15,082 bases of DNA from Candidatus Zixiibacteriota bacterium (lineage in GTDB: Bacteria > Zixibacteria > MSB-5A5 > GN15 > JAAZOE01). This document shows positions 6,899 through 13,217 of this stretch, in pieces. A program made the translations under genes and the position numbers. The notes below the pieces were generated by a model. The model had not been told where the DNA came from. It made no database searches and saw only the letters and a program-made list of their open reading frames with translations. Position 1 is the first letter of the stretch, and each line of letters opens with the position of its first letter. The DNA is taken from NCBI GenBank assembly GCA_030588275.1, contig JAUUYJ010000026.1, positions 1 to 15,082 of the forward strand, read 5' to 3'.

Positions 6899-7105
6899 TT
6901 ATTCGGGACATGAGGCACACGGTGGATCTCCGCCCTTGAATACATAATTTATCAAATAGACCGAGTCACCAACGTTTGTGCTTCCGTCGCAGTTGGCATC
7001 GCCCGCCTCGACCGGCCAGGGGGAGGCACCACCCTTAAAGACGAAATTGGTCAAAAAGACCGCATCACCAATATTGGCTCCGCCATCACCATTGGCATCA
7101 CCACA
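6899..7105 (-). repeat. Dockerin-like pair, copy 4
   Basis: Loops D-A-N-G-D-G-G-A-N-I-G-D and D-A-N-C-D-G-S-T-N-V-G-D. Helices A-V-F-L-T-N-F-V-F-K and S-V-Y-L-I-N-Y-V-F-K. The tail is G-G-D-P-P-C-A-S-C-P-E: two Cys again, but spaced by two residues. Confidence 0.85.
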
Positions 7106-8668
7106 AAGATAAACAAGGGTGAAGACCGATTCGGTGCTTCCGGTATTGCTATCGTTATAGCTGTTTTCATCGGCACCATACTGAATATAGACGGTTGCAT
7201 TATAAACCTGACCGGAGTCGGGACCAACATCCACCGGCGCAAAGGTCAAGGTTCTCGTTCCATAATTTAGGTTGGTTACGGTCTGTTGATCGGTGTAAAA
7301 AACGACACCGTTGGTGTCAACTTCACAGATAACGTCAAACGTTTCGCCACCCTGTCTGAAGTTTTTAACTGTTGCCTTGGGATTGAAGCTGTTGTTGGTT
7401 TCAACCGGACCGGGTAGATTGACCGCCGTAACGCCAACGTCCGGCAATCCAGCACCGATGCAATATAGCTTACCGTTGAAACAACCGACCAGAACATGTC
7501 CCTTGTCATCAATCGTGGCCGATGATTCAAAACCGTCGTCCGCTTCAAAGGTCCATTTGATAGTTCCGTCAGGGTATAGTGCATATAAGGTCGAGTCGCG
7601 TGAACCGATATAGATAACACCGTCCGCATCGACGGTCGGGGAGGCATCAATCGCTCCGCCGGTTTGGAATTTCCATTTAAGATCGGCATACCCACCCATG
7701 TCGGTTAAGGCATACAGGGCGCCATCGAAGGAACCAAAATATATCGTTCCATCCGGGCCGATCGCGGGTGAGGATTCCACTCCATCACCAACAAAGAAAT
7801 TCCATTTCAAAGTTCCATCCGGGTTGGCCGCCCAGAATGCGGTATCAACCGGGATCGGATTGTGCGGGTCCTGCCAATGGCCAGCGGCGCCGAATTGGTC
7901 GGAGCCAAAGTAGATGGTACCGTCCGCTCCGATTGCCGGAGAGCAATCGACTAAGTGTCCATCAAAAAATTCGCCGGTTGAAACAGACCATTTGGGACCT
8001 TGTAGGTCGGGGTCAATCGCATACAGGTGATGATCTTTTGATCCGACGTAGATAGTGTTGTCATCCCCGATAGCAATCGAGGAAATGATGCACCAGTTTG
8101 CTTTCCAATCCCACTCAACATTACCGGTAGCCGGGTCCATTGCAAAGAAATTCCAGTCTGAGTTACCGACATAGACCAATCCGTCCGGAGACAGAACCGG
8201 TGAGGCGATAACGAAAAAAGAACCCATTTTAGTTTTCCAACGTTCATTGGCGTACGAGCCGGAATCTTCCAGAGCGTAAACATAAGTATCCATACCGCCA
8301 ACAAAGATGGTTCCATCCTCAGCAATGAATGGTGAAGAGAAGAAACCTCCATCGGTTTCAAATCTCCATTTTAGCGAACCGTCCGGATTGAGGGCATAAA
8401 GGGAGGAATCGGACTGACCCTGCCAGGCCCAGCCGGAACCAAAATAAATCGTTCCGTCATATCCGATCGTTGGGGATGAGGTTACCCCATCGTTGGTTTG
8501 ATATGACCAACTCAATGTATTATCCGCCGGTCCGGTATGAGGCGACAAGGCAGTATTTTTTAAGTTTTGTCTGAATTTCGGCCAGGGACTATAATCGCCC
8601 CAACTGGCTTGCGTCAAAAGTAGAAGACAAATGCACAAGAGCCCCACTTTACTATGTCTCAATCGCAT
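6899..8668 (-). CDS. Secreted PQQ-like beta-propeller protein with CARDB-like and dockerin-like domains
   Basis: A 589-residue exported protein. Signal peptide about 1-24 (hydrophobic core L-L-C-I-C-L-L-L-L, cleavage near S-W-G). The mature protein opens with W-P-K-F-R-Q-N, typical of PQQ-like propellers. Residues about 45-408 hold repeated D-G-T-I-Y-F-G-S ... L-Y-A-L-x-P-D-G-x-x-K-W units; I count eight blades, the last closed by the N-terminal N-T-L-S-W-S-Y strand. About 409-515 (D-V-G-V-T-A-V-N ... K-A-T-V-K-N) resembles a CARDB adhesion-type beta-sandwich, and 522-589 is a dockerin-like pair. No PQQ-dehydrogenase catalytic motif is seen, so a structural or binding role is more likely than a redox enzyme. 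The start ATG 8668 has AAGGAGG upstream. The gene faces the membrane-protein operon across a divergent intergenic region and ends at the terminator at 6843-6871. Confidence 0.9.
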   Translation of the reverse strand: MRLRHSKVGLLCICLLLLTQASWGDYSPWPKFRQNLKNTALSPHTGPADNTLSWSYQTNDGVTSSPTIGYDGTIYFGSGWAWQGQSDSSLYALNPDGSLKWRFETDGGFFSSPFIAEDGTIFVGGMDTYVYALEDSGSYANERWKTKMGSFFVIASPVLSPDGLVYVGNSDWNFFAMDPATGNVEWDWKANWCIISSIAIGDDNTIYVGSKDHHLYAIDPDLQGPKWSVSTGEFFDGHLVDCSPAIGADGTIYFGSDQFGAAGHWQDPHNPIPVDTAFWAANPDGTLKWNFFVGDGVESSPAIGPDGTIYFGSFDGALYALTDMGGYADLKWKFQTGGAIDASPTVDADGVIYIGSRDSTLYALYPDGTIKWTFEADDGFESSATIDDKGHVLVGCFNGKLYCIGAGLPDVGVTAVNLPGPVETNNSFNPKATVKNFRQGGETFDVICEVDTNGVVFYTDQQTVTNLNYGTRTLTFAPVDVGPDSGQVYNATVYIQYGADENSYNDSNTGSTESVFTLVYLCGDANGDGGANIGDAVFLTNFVFKGGASPWPVEAGDANCDGSTNVGDSVYLINYVFKGGDPPCASCPE

Positions 8669-8873
8669 GTTAACTCCTCCTTATAGATTGCGCCAAATTC
8701 CATTTGCACAATCAAGTATTCATAGGTATGGTTAATCCACATTTTCTACAACCAATACGGACCCATTTAGTTCCTTATTGGACCTAATTAGTAAACCGAT
8801 TTTTAGCCATTCTCCTTACCGGTTTGGCCAACGGTATGCCAGACATGCGCTAATATAAAATATTTAATTACTG
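8669..8873. promoter_or_regulatory. Divergent intergenic region with candidate operator repeats
   Basis: This 205-base region must drive both the propeller gene (minus) and the membrane operon (plus). A direct repeat GGACC[CT]A[TA]TTAGT occurs at 8759-8772 and 8780-8793, 11 of 14 bases identical and spaced by 21 bases (two helical turns). It overlaps an imperfect inverted repeat (8752-8762 with 8770-8781). A -10-like TAATAT (8851-8856) precedes the plus-strand genes, but I find no -35 at a normal distance. No clear promoter for the minus direction is visible. Confidence 0.4.
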
Positions 8874-9914
8874 ATGCGGCTTCCCGATGAGAGGTTATCA
8901 AGGTTGACTTTTGTCGTGATTTTATTATATAAGGGGGTGATAATTCCTCAACGACAACTGTTTCGTTTCCTGATAATTATAATTGGGCTAATCTTATTAG
9001 CCGCGCCTATTTTGTCCGCCGATAGTCTTGATGTTGCGACCGATTCGGTTCAGGATGTTGCGGGGCAGATTATTACCGATAGCGTTGAGACAACGACCTC
9101 TACCGAAGAGGTTGCTGAGGATTCCGGTTGGGGTTATCGCACCGAGCGGAATAACGCATTATTTCTGATGGTCCTCTTTTCAGTTGTTATTTTGGTTTAT
9201 ACGCGCTGGGCCAAGCAGGGGAAAGAACTGTTTCTCCGGAAAATCAACGGCCTCGATGAAGTCGAAGAGGCGGTTGGCCGAGCGACGGAAATGGGACGAC
9301 CGGTTCTGTTTGTTCCCGGCCTTCAGGAGTTAGACGAAATCGAAACTATCGCGGCGATCTCAATTTTGGGACGGGTGGCTCGAATTACGGCCCGCTACGA
9401 TACCCCTCTGATGGTCCCGGTTCGTTATCCTTTGGTTTTGGCCGCCGGTCAGGAAGTTGTTCAGCAGGCTTATATTGAAGAGGGGAAGCCGGACGCTTAT
9501 AATGTTGATATGGTTCGATATGTGGCTGGCGAGCAGTTTGCCTTTACCGCGACCGTCAATGGATACATGATGCGAGAGCGTCCCGCGACCAATATTTTCA
9601 TGGGCGCATTTTTTGCCGAGTCGTTACTTTTAGCCGAAACCGGTAATGCGGCCGGATCGATTCAGATTGCCGGAACGGCCCAGCCATCACAGTTGCCATT
9701 TTTTATCGCCGCCTGCGATTATACATTAATGGGGGAAGAGCTTTACGCTGCCTCCGCTTACTTGTCGCGTGAACCTCTTCTTTTGGGTGGACTTAAGGGT
9801 CAGGATTTTATAAAAATCTTATTAATTGCGGCCATCCTGATTGGTGTTCTGATCGTCAGTCTTGACATTGAAGCTATTGCTGAACTTTATAAATCTCTGT
9901 TTGTGAGCGTTTGA
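8874..9914 (+). CDS. Membrane protein of the DUF6754 type (first gene of membrane operon)
   Basis: Up to 346 residues, function unknown. The sequence A-V-G-R-A-T-E-M-G-R-P-V-L-F-V-P-G, the A-A-I-S-I-L-G segment and A-C-D-Y-T-L-M-G-E-E-L-Y-A-A-S-A-Y-L-S-R-E-P fit, from memory, a conserved family of uncharacterised membrane proteins (DUF6754). Layout: signal-like hydrophobic segment about 31-49, acidic Ser/Thr/Glu linker 50-88, membrane helix about 95-111, soluble alpha/beta domain 115-310, membrane helix about 313-331. Positive charges right after the first helix (R-W-A-K-Q-G-K, L-R-K) suggest the soluble domain is cytoplasmic. The start is uncertain: ATG 8874 has no ribosome binding site, while a strong site at 8931-8940 points to a start near 8937-8943, giving about 323-325 residues. 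The last base overlaps the next start (TGATG), so translation is probably coupled. Confidence 0.82.
   Translation: MRLPDERLSRLTFVVILLYKGVIIPQRQLFRFLIIIIGLILLAAPILSADSLDVATDSVQDVAGQIITDSVETTTSTEEVAEDSGWGYRTERNNALFLMVLFSVVILVYTRWAKQGKELFLRKINGLDEVEEAVGRATEMGRPVLFVPGLQELDEIETIAAISILGRVARITARYDTPLMVPVRYPLVLAAGQEVVQQAYIEEGKPDAYNVDMVRYVAGEQFAFTATVNGYMMRERPATNIFMGAFFAESLLLAETGNAAGSIQIAGTAQPSQLPFFIAACDYTLMGEELYAASAYLSREPLLLGGLKGQDFIKILLIAAILIGVLIVSLDIEAIAELYKSLFVSV
8931..8940 (+). promoter_or_regulatory. Strong ribosome-binding-like site with no normal start codon at the right distance
   Basis: AAGGGGGTGA closely matches the anti-Shine-Dalgarno complement. In the reading frame of the first operon gene the nearest codons are GTG (8937, overlapping the site), ATA (8940) and ATT (8943). 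Starting there would leave a short normal signal peptide (I-P-Q-R-Q-L-F-R-F-L-I-I-I-I-G). A start at GTG 8937 or the rare ATT 8943 seems more natural than ATG 8874. Confidence 0.45.
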
Positions 9915-10573
9915 TGCGGACTATCGTACCGGTCATAATTGCCTTTTTATCCGGGATGGTCATGATTTTGGCCTTCTTCTTTGACCCGGAAAAATCTATT
10001 TTGGGCGAGCTTGAGCAAAATGTTTTGTCGTGGGTCACAATTGTGGGTGGTTTTACATTACTTTTAGGGGTCGTCTCCATTTTCCGAGTCAATCTCATCG
10101 CCGTCAAGAGGCGCCATGATGGCTGGGGATACAAACTGGTAACGCTGATATCGATTCTCGCGATGGCGATTCCGGCTATCATCCCGTCTAAATTGTCCCC
10201 ACTATTTGGCACCGGAACCGATTCGATTTACGATTGGCTTTTTAACTACCTTGACGCTCCGATGATGGCGACGATGTTTGCCATGCTGGCTTTTTATATC
10301 TCATCCGCCGCATTTCGGGCTTTTCGGGCGCGTAATACTGAGGCGACTTTGCTCTTAATTGCGGCAACGCTGGTTATGCTCTGGCGGGTTCCGATGGGTG
10401 AGATAGCGTTGGCCTATATCCATCCTGATCTACCGCAAGCGATCAACACCTATATAATGGGTGGAATCAATATGGCTGTACAACGGGGAATTATTATCGG
10501 TGCGGCTCTGGGAGCGGCGGCGATGTCTTTGCGGATTTTACTTGGTATTGAACGAACCTATTTGGGAAAATAG
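9914..10573 (+). CDS. Conserved multi-span membrane protein (second gene of membrane operon)
   Basis: A 219-residue hydrophobic protein of unknown function with about six membrane helices (near 4-23, 38-56, 72-92, 116-136, 143-163 and 184-205). Recognisable conserved stretches are A-F-R-A-F-R-A-R-N-x-E-A between helices 4 and 5, W-R-V-P-M-G-E after helix 5, and the C-terminal L-R-I-L-L-G-I-E-R-T-Y-L-G; the last I recall from conserved hypothetical proteins of bacteria and archaea. ATG 9914 shares its A with the stop of the preceding gene; a TTG directly before it (9911) is a weaker option. The 6-base gap to the next gene supports one operon. It probably forms the membrane core of a complex with its neighbours; this is inferred from gene order only. 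Confidence 0.82.
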   Translation: MRTIVPVIIAFLSGMVMILAFFFDPEKSILGELEQNVLSWVTIVGGFTLLLGVVSIFRVNLIAVKRRHDGWGYKLVTLISILAMAIPAIIPSKLSPLFGTGTDSIYDWLFNYLDAPMMATMFAMLAFYISSAAFRAFRARNTEATLLLIAATLVMLWRVPMGEIALAYIHPDLPQAINTYIMGGINMAVQRGIIIGAALGAAAMSLRILLGIERTYLGK

Positions 10574-10579
10574 AACGGT

Positions 10580-11476
10580 ATGCTGGAAGTTTTAAAAATA
10601 GTTGCTTATACAATTTTGATCTGCATTCCGGCGGCGGTCTTGTTGTATCTGACTTTTAAGACCGACGATCGGCGCTATCTATTTATTGCGGTCGCCTTTT
10701 ATGTCGTATTTCCGGTAGTTGTCACGATTTCATTCCCTACCAGCTTGTCCCCCGAATCGATAACGCTTTATGAGGCTGTCGATGCTCTTCCCGATTCTTC
10801 GACGGTTCTGTTAACTTTTGATTATTACGCTTCGACTCTGGCCGAGACGGAACCGATGTCACGAGCCGCTTTGCATCATCTGTTCAAAAAAGACTGCCGG
10901 GTTTTAACTGTGACAACCATTCCATTAGGCGGACCTACTATCTCGGAACGGGTTACCCGTGATCTGGCTGAGGAGTACGATAAGGTTTACGGTTTAGATT
11001 TTGTCAACCTCGGCTACAAAGCCAACTACGTCGCGGTCCTGAAAGGGATGGGGAGTTCGATTTCGGCGATTTATCCGGCGGACAATTCGGGCACGCCATT
11101 ATCTGAGATTCCGATGATGGCCGATATCAAAAACTACGATGACATCGATTTTATTTATGTTGTGGCGGATAACGGAATCGTCGAATACTGGATTTCGATT
11201 GTCCAATCGCAGTATCAGGCGCAGGTCGGTTGCGGTGTGACGGCGGTTATGGCTCCCAAAATTTATGCTTACGTCAGTTCGGGACAGATGACCGGGCTGT
11301 TAGGCGGGATGAAAGGGGCGGCTGAGTACGAAAAAATGGTTGGCCATCCCGGTTCAGCGACTCAGGGGATGGGGGCGCAATCGATGGCTCATCTGTTTAT
11401 AATTGTCTCCGTCATAAGTGGCAATCTGATGTTCTTTATTGACCGTAAACGTGGTCGGAAGCGGAAACTGTCATGA
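10580..11476 (+). CDS. Membrane-anchored protein with large soluble domain (third gene of membrane operon)
   Basis: A 298-residue protein of unknown function. Two helices at about 7-24 and 33-51, a soluble domain about 55-265, and a C-terminal helix about 268-287 followed by the very basic tail D-R-K-R-G-R-K-R-K. Positive charges at 27-32 and in the tail put the soluble domain outside the cytoplasm. The end of this domain, G-L-L-G-G-M-K-G-A-A-E-Y-E (239-251), recalls L-L-L-G-G-L-K-G-Q-D in the first operon gene, at the matching place close to the last helix; both domains also have an early strand reading T-V-L-L-T-F or P-V-L-F-V-P after an E-A-V segment. I infer distant paralogy. There is no recognisable ribosome binding site before ATG 10580. 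The stop overlaps the next start (ATGA). Confidence 0.82.
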   Translation: MLEVLKIVAYTILICIPAAVLLYLTFKTDDRRYLFIAVAFYVVFPVVVTISFPTSLSPESITLYEAVDALPDSSTVLLTFDYYASTLAETEPMSRAALHHLFKKDCRVLTVTTIPLGGPTISERVTRDLAEEYDKVYGLDFVNLGYKANYVAVLKGMGSSISAIYPADNSGTPLSEIPMMADIKNYDDIDFIYVVADNGIVEYWISIVQSQYQAQVGCGVTAVMAPKIYAYVSSGQMTGLLGGMKGAAEYEKMVGHPGSATQGMGAQSMAHLFIIVSVISGNLMFFIDRKRGRKRKLS

Positions 11477-12123
11477 GCTGGGTAGAAATCGTACAGATCT
11501 GGCTGGTAGCCTTTGTGACCTTGTCGCTCTTTTCCTTCCTGTACAAGGATAACCCGTTTTACCGGTTGGTCGAGCATATCTTTGCCGGTTTGTCAGCCGG
11601 TTATTATGTCGGTCTGATTTACCACTCGGTCATCTTGCAAACGATGATCGATCCGATGTTCCGAAACGGGGAGTGGTGGCTAATCTTCCCCGGAATTCTG
11701 GGCGCTTTGATGTTTTCTCGTTTTTCCAAAAATTATGGCTGGATCAGCCGGATATCTCTGGCGTTTGTGATGGGTAACACCGCCGGAATTTTCCTTCTTT
11801 CAGAACTTCATGGCAAAGTTTTGCCTCAGGTCGGCGCTACGATGAGGTCTTTAAATCCCCAGCATCAGGCGGACGGCTGGACCGGGGTTTTATTATCACT
11901 ATTGATCGTCGTCGGCGTGGTTTCAACTCTGATCTATTTTTACTTTTCCAAGGAGCACAAAGGTGTTTTGGGTGGGGTGGCCAAGGTCGGTATCTGGTTT
12001 ATTATGATCTCATTTGGAGCCCATTTTGGTTATACTGTGATGGCCCGCATATCACTATTGATTGGCCGCGTCCAGTTCTTGATTTTTGACTTTGGCAATT
12101 CTATTAAGGAGTTGTTTGGCTAA
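11473..12123 (+). CDS. Conserved multi-span membrane protein (fourth gene of membrane operon)
   Basis: A 216-residue protein of unknown function with about six or seven membrane helices. The N-terminus (W-L-V-A-F-V-T-L-S-L-F-S-F-L-Y) is followed by the conserved-looking stretch N-P-F-Y-R-L-V-E-H-I-F-A-G-L-S-A-G-Y-Y, then W-W-L-I-F-P-G-I-L-G-A-L-M-F and G-N-T-A-G-I. I recall similar proteins next to the same partners elsewhere, but this is memory, not a search. It overlaps the previous gene by four bases (ATGA), so production is probably coupled. It is the last gene of the unit; a 90-base gap with a possible promoter follows. No enzymatic motif is visible. Confidence 0.82.
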   Translation: MSWVEIVQIWLVAFVTLSLFSFLYKDNPFYRLVEHIFAGLSAGYYVGLIYHSVILQTMIDPMFRNGEWWLIFPGILGALMFSRFSKNYGWISRISLAFVMGNTAGIFLLSELHGKVLPQVGATMRSLNPQHQADGWTGVLLSLLIVVGVVSTLIYFYFSKEHKGVLGGVAKVGIWFIMISFGAHFGYTVMARISLLIGRVQFLIFDFGNSIKELFG

Positions 12124-12153
12124 GGCAATTGCCGATTTCCTAAAAAATATTAA

Positions 12154-12181
12154 TTGCCCCGGTCAATTTATATCTTATATT
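12154..12181 (+). promoter_or_regulatory. Possible promoter for the nucleotidyltransferase-metK-ahcY unit
   Basis: TTGCCC (12154-12159), 16 bases, TATATT (12176-12181). Both boxes match the sigma-70 consensus at four of six positions (TTGCCC against TTGACA; TATATT against TATAAT). Predicted transcription start near 12188, then AAAGG before ATG 12214. No terminator is seen between the membrane operon and this site, so read-through is possible. Confidence 0.4.
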
Positions 12182-12213
12182 CTGGCCTGAATTAGATTTC
12201 CGAAAGGTCTTAA

Positions 12214-13188
12214 ATGAAGGTGATTATTCCCGCCGCCGGAGTCGGTAGCCGGTTGCGACCTCACACAAATACGATTCCCAAATCGCTTCTCCATGTGGCG
12301 GGTAAACCGATCCTGGGTCATATTCTGGACACGATTGCGAAGCTGGAACCGGAGGAGATCATCATCATTACCGGCTTTATGGGTAATAAGGTTCAGGAGT
12401 ATGTCAACGGGGCGTTTGATCTTAACATCCGGTACGTAAAGCAGGAATCGCTCATCGGTTTGGGGTACGCCGTCCGACTTGGTCTGGAATGGGCCGATGA
12501 TAGCGAGGTGCTGATTATACTGGGTGATACCATCGTTGAAACCGATCTTAAAAAGTTTATTTCTGCCGGTACCAATGCTCTTGGGGTTATGCCGGTGACC
12601 GATCCAACCCGATTTGGGATTGCCGAGGTCACAGGCGATGTCATTACCAATCTGGTTGAAAAACCGGCCGAACCGAAATCGAATCTGGCGTTGATCGGGT
12701 TATATTACATCACAGCGAGTGCTCTGTTAAAAACTGAAATTGACCGCCTGATTGAATCCGGCAAGAAGACCAAAGGTGAAATTCAGTTGACCGATGCTCT
12801 GCAGGGGATGATCAGTAGAGGAACCAAATTTGAACCGATTGCGGTCGATGACTGGCTTGATTGTGGTAAGCGGGAAACGCTTCTGGCAACCAACAGTCAT
12901 CTTCTGAAAGAGCATAAAATACCGGAAGCGAGGGAAGGGGTGGTCATTATCCCACCGGTTTTTATCTCTCCCAGTGCCGTTATCGAGGAATCAATTATCG
13001 GACCGAACGTTTCCATCTCGGATAGAGCGGTTATAAAAAGCTCCATTTTAAAAAATTCAATTATCGGTTTGGAAGCTGAGGTACGTAATGTTTTGTTGTC
13101 CGACTCGGTTATTGGACACCGAGCAATAGTAACGGGCGATTTTCGCGCCCTGAATGTGGGAGATTCGTCCGAAGTTGGTCATTTTTGA
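12214..13188 (+). CDS. Sugar-phosphate nucleotidyltransferase with left-handed beta-helix tail
   Basis: A 324-residue cytoplasmic enzyme of the NTP_transferase family that should join a nucleoside triphosphate and a sugar 1-phosphate to make an NDP-sugar for surface polysaccharide or glycan synthesis. The N-terminus carries the signature A-A-G-V-G-S-R-L-R-P-H-T (7-18) with I-P-K-S-L (21-25) and K-P-I-L. Further family motifs: L-G-D-T (103-106, metal-binding Asp), F-G-I-A-E-V (134-139), V-E-K-P (148-151), G-E-I-Q-L-T-D-A-L (188-196) and D-W-L-D-C-G (213-218). Residues about 243-316 are hexapeptide repeats (I-I-G-P-N-V, V-I-K-S-S-I-L) forming a short left-handed beta-helix, probably for oligomerisation. 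Exact sugar and nucleotide cannot be read; glucose-1-phosphate thymidylyl- or uridylyltransferase-like activity is most likely. The gap to metK is 29 bases. Confidence 0.88.
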   Translation: MKVIIPAAGVGSRLRPHTNTIPKSLLHVAGKPILGHILDTIAKLEPEEIIIITGFMGNKVQEYVNGAFDLNIRYVKQESLIGLGYAVRLGLEWADDSEVLIILGDTIVETDLKKFISAGTNALGVMPVTDPTRFGIAEVTGDVITNLVEKPAEPKSNLALIGLYYITASALLKTEIDRLIESGKKTKGEIQLTDALQGMISRGTKFEPIAVDDWLDCGKRETLLATNSHLLKEHKIPEAREGVVIIPPVFISPSAVIEESIIGPNVSISDRAVIKSSILKNSIIGLEAEVRNVLLSDSVIGHRAIVTGDFRALNVGDSSEVGHF

Positions 13189-13193
13189 AATTA

Positions 13194-13208
13194 ATTGTGT
13201 AACACAAT
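13194..13208. promoter_or_regulatory. Perfect palindrome abutting the metK ribosome binding site
   Basis: ATTGTGT-A-ACACAAT, seven-base arms around one central base, ends immediately before GAGGT (13209-13213), the metK ribosome binding site. It could be an operator controlling metK and ahcY. It is too tight to be a good hairpin. Chance occurrence somewhere in 15 kb is quite possible; the position is what draws attention. Confidence 0.3.
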
Positions 13209-13217
13209 GAGGTAGAT

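Noticed and set aside
484..8668. Type IX secretion C-terminal sorting domains
   Set aside because: The C-termini are dockerin-like calcium loops with proline/cysteine tails, not the beta-sandwich sorting domain with its conserved Gly and basic end.
6899..8668. PQQ-dependent dehydrogenase
   Set aside because: The blades match the PQQ-like repeat fold, but no cofactor-site motif or adjacent-cysteine pair at the proper place is seen, and the protein ends in CARDB-like and dockerin-like domains typical of non-enzymatic surface proteins.
12124..12158. GGCAATTGCC palindrome and the distant GGCAATT/AATTGCC arms after the membrane operon as a terminator
   Set aside because: The palindrome has no loop, the distant arms leave a 21-base loop, and no T-run follows.
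13189..13217. SAM riboswitch before metK
   Set aside because: Only 29 bases separate metK from the preceding gene, too short for any known SAM riboswitch with expression platform.
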